Shown here piece after piece: positions 58,794 to 64,000 of a stretch of 64,000 nucleotides of DNA. The translations under genes and the position numbers were made by a program. Origin of the DNA: Flavobacterium sp. DG2-3. Lineage in GTDB: Bacteria > Bacteroidota > Bacteroidia > Flavobacteriales > Flavobacteriaceae. How positions within the stretch are numbered: the stretch's first letter is position 1; each line of letters starts with the position of its first letter. The notes below the pieces were generated by a model that searched no databases, was not told where the DNA came from, and was given only the letters and a program-made list of their open reading frames with translations. Location of the stretch: contig NZ_JAVAMB010000004.1 of the NCBI RefSeq assembly GCF_030730925.1, positions 124,001-188,000 on the forward strand. The letters are read 5' to 3'.

Positions 58794-60026
58794 TTAAGGG
58801 ATTAATTTTAAGGTAATAACGTCATGAGAAGCTATTTCTGCTGAAAAGGCTTTTTTAGTATTCCCGATTTCTTTGTTTTTCCAAAGATCTTTGATTTTGA
58901 AGATCGTTTTACTAAAATCAGCTTCATAACCAAAATCGGTATCTTTTAAATTGTTTTTCTTCCAGTCAAAATTGACTTTTTTTGAAGCTTCGGTTCTGTT
59001 TACAAAACTGATTGCCCACGCTCCATCAGAAAGTGGTTTTACCCATACTTCCACTCCATCTAAAATAGCATATTTAAATCCTTGAATTCCAAGTTTGTCT
59101 TGATTTACAGCAAGCAATTCTTTATTAGTTAAAATGGCTAAAGTTTCTTTTGACATTTTACGGTAATCATTTCCTGTAAACAATGGGGACGAAAGCATGC
59201 ACCACATTGCGAAATGCGTTTTATCTTCGGTGTCGTTCATTTCGTTTCCAACTTCCATCATATCAAAATCATTCCAGTGATCTGGGCCAGAATATTTACG
59301 AATATCTTTTCGCATATCGGCAATTTTCATGAATCCCCAAGACGACCAATTTTCTGGATGTTTGAATTCGCAATCGAAACAAGGATAAATATCCCCAGAA
59401 ATTCTCCAAAGATTTCCAATTGGTTTTCCCCATTCCCACGGCTGATTATCTCCCCATTCGCAAAGACTGAAAACAATTGGTCTTCCTGCGGTTTTTAATG
59501 CATTGCTCATTGTAGCGTAAGCTTCTTTTGCCGTAATGCCTTCTGTATTGCACCAATCGTATTTTAGAAAATCGATTCCTAATTTAGCATAAAATCGGGC
59601 ATCTTGATACTCATAACCTCTAGTTCCTGGGTAACCTGCGCAAGTTTTAGTTCCCGCGCAATTGTATAATCCGAATTTCAAACCTTTACTATGCACATAA
59701 TCGATAAGCGATTTCATTCCGTTTGGAAACTTTACTGGATCTGGCACTAAATCACCGTTTGCATCACGTTCGTGGGTCATCCATCCGTCATCTAAGACAA
59801 TATAATTGTATCCCGCTGCAGCTAAACCCGAAGAAACCATGATATCAGCAGTTTCTTTTACTAATTTTTCATCAATATTAGTTGCAAAAGTATTCCACGA
59901 ATTCCAACCCATTGGTGGCGTCATTGCAAGTCCTTCAAATTTTCCTCCTTGCTGTTTATGCGTGTTTCCTTGGCTGAAAATAAGACTCGAGATACTCAGA
60001 CAACATCCTAAAATTATTTTTTTCAT
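58794..60026 (-). CDS. Alpha-galactosidase-like glycoside hydrolase family 27
   Basis: A protein of 410 residues with a signal peptide ending near SLIFSQG. The GH27 features are TPPMGWNSWNTF (36-47), VLDDGWMTHERDANGDLVPD, the nucleophile D157 in FLKYDWCN and the acid/base D212 in WRISGDIYPCFD. A C-terminal beta domain closes the protein. GH27 contains alpha-galactosidases, alpha-N-acetylgalactosaminidases and beta-L-arabinopyranosidases; alpha-galactosidase is most likely. It is 76 nt after the FAS1/IPT lipoprotein gene and 9 nt before GH5, so they form an operon that removes side chains and cuts the backbone. Confidence 0.95.
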   Translation of the reverse strand: MKKIILGCCLSISSLIFSQGNTHKQQGGKFEGLAMTPPMGWNSWNTFATNIDEKLVKETADIMVSSGLAAAGYNYIVLDDGWMTHERDANGDLVPDPVKFPNGMKSLIDYVHSKGLKFGLYNCAGTKTCAGYPGTRGYEYQDARFYAKLGIDFLKYDWCNTEGITAKEAYATMSNALKTAGRPIVFSLCEWGDNQPWEWGKPIGNLWRISGDIYPCFDCEFKHPENWSSWGFMKIADMRKDIRKYSGPDHWNDFDMMEVGNEMNDTEDKTHFAMWCMLSSPLFTGNDYRKMSKETLAILTNKELLAVNQDKLGIQGFKYAILDGVEVWVKPLSDGAWAISFVNRTEASKKVNFDWKKNNLKDTDFGYEADFSKTIFKIKDLWKNKEIGNTKKAFSAEIASHDVITLKLIP

Positions 60027-60102
60027 TTTTTCTATTTAAAAAAATTAAAAAATGTTCCCTAATTTTTCAACTAGGGAACATTTCAAACTAACTCAATACT
60101 TA

Positions 60103-61362
60103 TTATAAAAACCCTATATCATCAATATAAAGTATACTTGCTGGCGTAATTGTTCCTCCAGAAAATTCTTGAATAAACACACTATCAAAATTTCCATCAG
60201 GCAAAAGCTCAGGATGCAAAGCTGAAATAGGAATTGAAATATTATTCCATTGCCCTGGCACTAAAGTAACTGTAGTACCTTTAGCAGAATCACCCGTATC
60301 ACTATTTATGGTAACCATAATTTTAGTACTTTCTGTTGGGAATATAGACATTTTAACGAATTGATAATCTGCAGCTTTTAGAAGCAAGTCTGAGTGCATG
60401 AAAAGTCCGCTCCAAGCTTCGGCAACTTTTTTGATTGCATTTGTTCCTCTGCTCACTTTTTCAGTGCTTTCCCAGGTGATGTCGCCTCCCCAGCCCCAGC
60501 CCCATCCTTTCAATGAGTCTTCGTATAATAAGTATTTAAGACCAATACCGCTCGGAGCAGAAACTCCAAAGTCTGTCTCTACCACAATAAGAGCATAAGA
60601 ATCAAAGTCTGCTGGAACAGTTGCCTTTATTTCTGTTTTAGACACTGTAGTAAATGTAGCGGCAGTAGATCCGAATTTTACGCTTTTCACTTTTACAAAA
60701 TTTTGACCTGTAATGGTAATAACATCTCCAGGAGAAGCCAATACTTGCGATAAGCTTGTAATTGATGGCGCCGGAGGAGTCAATTCTATCACATTACTCA
60801 AAACATTTACAAAACCGTTTGTTCCGTAATAATCTAATCCTGGCGCTTCTTTATCAGATCCATTAACCTTTAAAACATTATTGGTTACATTAATACTTAA
60901 CAGATATAGATCGGGATTCAACGCATTTGCCATTGTAGCATAATCACCTGTTTGCAAATAATCAGCTTCAACGCCATCCAGTTTAGCAACTCTTTTCTTC
61001 ACGCCTTTAATAACATGACTTAAAACAAGTTGTTTTAAATCTTCTACAGGAACTAAATTTATATCTGGATAACCTAAATCATTAACATAACCGTTGGCTA
61101 CCAAATAAGCATCGAAAGTAGCATCGTTTGGAACAAAATAAGTATAATTATCAGCTGTATCTAAAGTCGATTCTAAACCAGCTAATTTTATTGCTTTTGT
61201 AAACGTAGTTAAATTACTATTTGCTTTAATTAAGCCATATGCTGTATTGTAATTTTGCTGTGCTCCTCCAATATCTTCAATTTCGTTATCGCAGGAAGAA
61301 GCAGCAACAACCAAAAAGACACTTAAAGCAATATGTTTTACTTTATTATATATATTTTTCAT
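60103..61362 (-). CDS. Surface lipoprotein with FAS1, IPT/TIG and carbohydrate-binding-like domains
   Basis: A protein of 419 residues with a lipobox at C24 (AASSCDN). Residues about 40-190 are a fasciclin (FAS1) domain (LTTFTKAIKLAGL, YTYFVPNDATFDAYL, VLSHVIKG). About 200-275 is an IPT/TIG domain (SPGDVITITGQNFVKVKSVK). The last 145 residues form a jelly-roll-like module (GWGWGWGGDITWES to ILYIDDIGFL). The C-terminal module also ends the next lipoprotein (61445-62515). It probably sits at the cell surface and binds the target polysaccharide, like SusE/SusF, though with an adhesion-type domain that SusE/F lack. Confidence 0.85.
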   Translation of the reverse strand: MKNIYNKVKHIALSVFLVVAASSCDNEIEDIGGAQQNYNTAYGLIKANSNLTTFTKAIKLAGLESTLDTADNYTYFVPNDATFDAYLVANGYVNDLGYPDINLVPVEDLKQLVLSHVIKGVKKRVAKLDGVEADYLQTGDYATMANALNPDLYLLSINVTNNVLKVNGSDKEAPGLDYYGTNGFVNVLSNVIELTPPAPSITSLSQVLASPGDVITITGQNFVKVKSVKFGSTAATFTTVSKTEIKATVPADFDSYALIVVETDFGVSAPSGIGLKYLLYEDSLKGWGWGWGGDITWESTEKVSRGTNAIKKVAEAWSGLFMHSDLLLKAADYQFVKMSIFPTESTKIMVTINSDTGDSAKGTTVTLVPGQWNNISIPISALHPELLPDGNFDSVFIQEFSGGTITPASILYIDDIGFL

Positions 61363-61444
61363 AAATTCTTTTTTAGTTTTTTAATTATGGTTCCAGATCA
61401 ATAGAATACACTTTTGTTGAAATCTATTTTTTGAATCCTAACAA

Positions 61445-62515
61445 TTATTTTAGTACCAATCCGATATCATCTAGATAGATCACATTTCCGCCAAAGCCAC
61501 CAAATTCTTGATATCCAATTTGAGATAATTCAGTTGGATTACCCAATGAACTATATGGCACCTCAACATACGTCCAAGAAGTTCTGATATCAACTATTAC
61601 AATATTCTTCTCAGCATCTCCATTGGCAAAAAACTTTACTTTTCCTGCTTTTTCACCTTTAGCCCAAAATCTTACCGCTTTGAATTTATCTGTATCATGA
61701 TAAGACCAATTGTTAATACCAATAACATATCCGTCCCATTCTCCAGCTTTCCATTGAATACACTTAGTTCCTTGCTGAACATCTTTAGCGTAAGCTGCAT
61801 CAAATTCATTAGTTCCATCCCAAAGAGATTGCCAGCCCCAAATATTAGTGAAAGCGTCATCATAAATTTCAGAACCTATTACTTGCGAAGCCACTGTTGT
61901 TCCCGACACATTAGTTACTGACAAGGTTTTTAGATAACTTCCTTCAGGAACTTTAACCACAATCTCTGTTAATGTAGAAGAAATTGGCTCTACTTGAGTA
62001 TCTCCAAAATTCACTTTAGGGCGCAAGAAATACTCACCTGTAATAGTAATAACATCTCCTGGATTTGAATTGACAGGAAATCCTGTAATATTAGGATTTG
62101 GAGGCCTGATCGCTATTTTATAGTTCAAAGTTCCTTTGCCTGTAACGATTTTCATCTCATCCATTTCATTATAGTATGGTGTTTTTGCATCGACCAATAC
62201 CACAATAGCATTATCTGTAACGAATGTTGGATTAAAATAAGATTCCAACCCATTAAATGATATTGATTTTAATGTCGAAAAACCAGACCCTCTAATGATG
62301 TAATAATTTCCTGCATTGATAATTTCTGTAGGAACATCAACTTCTCTATCTCCTTCAACCAAAGGATCATCAACAACAGATTTGCTAATTCCTGTTACTT
62401 CAAGCTTTCCAGAAGAACCTCCCGAATCATCATTTGAACAAGAAGCGAACAGCAAAATTGAAATCGAAGCCAAAAAACATAACTTCAATACCATTTTATT
62501 TTTTATATTTTTCAT
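61445..62515 (-). CDS. Surface glycan-binding lipoprotein with IPT/TIG domains
   Basis: A protein of 356 residues with a lipobox at C26 (LLFASCSN). Two IPT/TIG-like domains lie at about 45-200 (YYIIRGSGFSTLKSISFNGL; NPGDVITITGEYFLRPKVNF). A C-terminal jelly-roll-like binding module begins near IYDDAFTNIWGWQSLWDG and ends VIYLDDIGLVLK. It is placed directly after the SusD gene (20-nt gap), the usual position for SusE/SGBP-type proteins that capture the polysaccharide at the surface. Ligand unknown. Confidence 0.87.
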   Translation of the reverse strand: MKNIKNKMVLKLCFLASISILLFASCSNDDSGGSSGKLEVTGISKSVVDDPLVEGDREVDVPTEIINAGNYYIIRGSGFSTLKSISFNGLESYFNPTFVTDNAIVVLVDAKTPYYNEMDEMKIVTGKGTLNYKIAIRPPNPNITGFPVNSNPGDVITITGEYFLRPKVNFGDTQVEPISSTLTEIVVKVPEGSYLKTLSVTNVSGTTVASQVIGSEIYDDAFTNIWGWQSLWDGTNEFDAAYAKDVQQGTKCIQWKAGEWDGYVIGINNWSYHDTDKFKAVRFWAKGEKAGKVKFFANGDAEKNIVIVDIRTSWTYVEVPYSSLGNPTELSQIGYQEFGGFGGNVIYLDDIGLVLK

Positions 62516-62535
62516 AGTGATTTACTTTTAAAAAA

Positions 62536-64000
62536 TTATTTGAAAGTGTAAGGAACTGGCGCTTCTTTCAACTTTGGATTTTTTCTAACTTCAATGTCTG
62601 GTTTTGGATAAATAAAGTCTGTTGGAGTTGGCGTATAATGCATTACCCCTTGAGAATCAAAACCTCTATCTTGCTGAGAAATGATATTAATTGCTTCCTG
62701 ACGTGGCAATCTTCCTAAATCGAACCAAAATTCTCCTTCAAAAGCAAATTCAACTCTACGCTCATGAAATAATGCTGCTTTCGTTAAGGGCACATTAGCT
62801 CCTAAAATTCCAAGACCCGCTCTAAATCTCACTTTGTTATAAGAATCTTTTGCTGCGGCATTAGTAGTTTCATCAGCTCCAGCCATAATTGCTTCAGCGT
62901 GAATTAATAAAAGATCAGCATAACGCATAATATAATTACAGTTATTCATTCCTCCCCATCCATCAGCCGGACCTGTCTCGCTAGTAACTTGGCCTACAAC
63001 ATACTTCTTAACAGCAGCTCCTGTATTACCTAATGCATCTGGATATTTTGTTTTGTCCATAACAAAACCTACAACACCGTCTCCTTTAAGGTCAGGGTAA
63101 GAATCTCCATAAATCATAAACGACTCTTTTCGTCTTAAATCGCCAATTTCAAAAGCATCCTGAACATCATTACTTGGAACATAAGTAGCTCCGTAAGACG
63201 CATTATCATTTAAAATATCTAAACCATATTGAATATTAGAAAAATTTCCTCCTCCGTAAGTGTTTATAGCACCAGACCATTGCCAAGAATAGATAGATTC
63301 TTCGTTGTTATTTTTACTTGTCAAAAACAAATCTGCAAAATTTGGCACCAAACCAAACTCGCCAGAATTGATTACTTTTTCAGCCATTGTTTTAGAATCA
63401 GCATATTTCTTTTCATACAAATACACTTTGGCTAAAAATGCTTCAGCAGAACCTTGAGTTACAAAAATATTGTCTCCACTAGCAGATCTAGATCTCACTT
63501 TTGTTTTAAGATTTGTTGCCGCAAATTTTAAATCGTTTTCAATGAAGGTATATACATCTTCAATTCTGTTTGTATTCACCATTGGATCTTTCGCCAAAGC
63601 CAGATTATCTTCTATAATTGGCACAGGCCCATACAAACGAACCAAATAAAAATAGGCTATCGCTCTAAAAAAATGCGCTTCAGCAATTGTGTTTTTAATT
63701 ACCGCCCTGCTCACATCTGCAGTAGCATTTTTTTCAATGTTATTAATTAAGTTATTGGACTGTGCCACAATTGCAAAACAAGCTCTCCAAGGATCTAGCA
63801 AAATTGGGCTGTCAGATGTCAATTTAAACTGAATCAATTCTGGTCCATCAGCATACGCTAAACAATTCCCCGATGATAGTTCTGACAATGCGTAAAAGTT
63901 CTTAGTATAATAAGGAGCCCACATCGCGCCATACATTCCGTAAGTAGTTCTTGCAACCTGCTCATCAGTATTATAAAATTGATCACTGCTATAACTATCT
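62536..64000 (-). CDS. SusD/RagB-family nutrient-binding lipoprotein (N-terminus outside window)
   Basis: The C-terminal 487 residues are visible; the frame stays open to the window edge. SusD marks are NNLINNIEKNATADVSRAVI, EAHFFRAIAYFYLVRLYGPV and the RYADLLLIHAEAI helix, followed by RVEFAFEGEFWFDLGRLPRQ and YPKPDIEVRKNP near the end. SusD proteins lie on the outer-membrane surface as lids of SusC-type importers. The signal peptide and the SusC gene should lie just beyond position 64000. It is the first visible gene of the polysaccharide-utilisation operon. Confidence 0.96.
   Translation of the reverse strand, partial: DSYSSDQFYNTDEQVARTTYGMYGAMWAPYYTKNFYALSELSSGNCLAYADGPELIQFKLTSDSPILLDPWRACFAIVAQSNNLINNIEKNATADVSRAVIKNTIAEAHFFRAIAYFYLVRLYGPVPIIEDNLALAKDPMVNTNRIEDVYTFIENDLKFAATNLKTKVRSRSASGDNIFVTQGSAEAFLAKVYLYEKKYADSKTMAEKVINSGEFGLVPNFADLFLTSKNNNEESIYSWQWSGAINTYGGGNFSNIQYGLDILNDNASYGATYVPSNDVQDAFEIGDLRRKESFMIYGDSYPDLKGDGVVGFVMDKTKYPDALGNTGAAVKKYVVGQVTSETGPADGWGGMNNCNYIMRYADLLLIHAEAIMAGADETTNAAAKDSYNKVRFRAGLGILGANVPLTKAALFHERRVEFAFEGEFWFDLGRLPRQEAINIISQQDRGFDSQGVMHYTPTPTDFIYPKPDIEVRKNPKLKEAPVPYTFK

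Overview
The window looks like a chromosome segment of a Flavobacterium-type bacterium (Bacteroidota, Flavobacteriia). The evidence is AT-rich DNA, many promoter -7 boxes of the form TAnnTTTG, a type IX secretion type-B sorting domain, a SusD-type polysaccharide locus, a FadL-like outer-membrane protein, a short (type 3) prolyl-tRNA synthetase and numerous 2TM-domain proteins. No phage, integrase or transposase gene was seen. Most of the window is core chromosome, with variable material concentrated in intergenic hairpin repeats.

Layout. 1-3341: end of a trp operon, with trpB and trpA separated by a gamma-glutamylcyclotransferase-like gene and a nitrilase-family gene. 3363-3937: a ParE/RelE-type toxin-antitoxin pair. 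4083-8830: a TetR-controlled tripartite efflux operon (TetR, TolC, HlyD/EmrA, EmrB) with a tandem palindromic operator over its promoter. 8953-13204: yaaA, a CCA-adding enzyme, a small membrane protein and heme A synthase. 13442-20508: a reverse-strand group consisting of a TonB-dependent receptor, a DUF2141 protein, an exported protein, a LytS-like kinase fused to a 2TM domain, four further 2TM proteins and a LytTR regulator. 20619-27348: DinB, an exported YCII-like protein, maltose O-acetyltransferase, a VOC protein, a ClC channel, an HPP protein, a pRiA4b ORF-3-like protein, a four-helix-bundle protein and a nucleoid-associated protein. 27626-29110: a TetR/SDR pair with two matching operators.

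29260-43336 holds the least understood genes: a large GAF protein; an HD-domain protein fused to a Pycsar-type transmembrane effector domain; divergently from it, a 1243-residue lipoprotein that appears to join a calcineurin-type phosphatase, a kinase-like middle and an Omp85-like barrel; a propeller-like lipoprotein; a cytosolic protein with kinase-loop-like motifs; an ABC exporter; and a T9SS cargo protein. 43545-56125 is mostly housekeeping: typA, a PAS kinase with a receiver protein, rpsT, three tRNA-Glu genes, proS, a low-complexity lipoprotein, a FadL-like protein, rimO, a Spy/CpxP-like protein and an amidase. 56126-57217 is a porin. 57760-64000 is a reverse-strand polysaccharide-utilisation operon (SusD cut by the window edge, two surface lipoproteins, GH27, GH5) ending at a strong terminator.

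The intergenic regions carry several families of short hairpins whose stems change sequence while staying complementary and whose flanks are conserved. Together with the 2TM/LytTR operon, the HD-PycTM gene and the phosphatase/kinase-like/barrel fusion, these are the best places to look for undescribed biology. All assignments come from reading the sequence; no database search was run.
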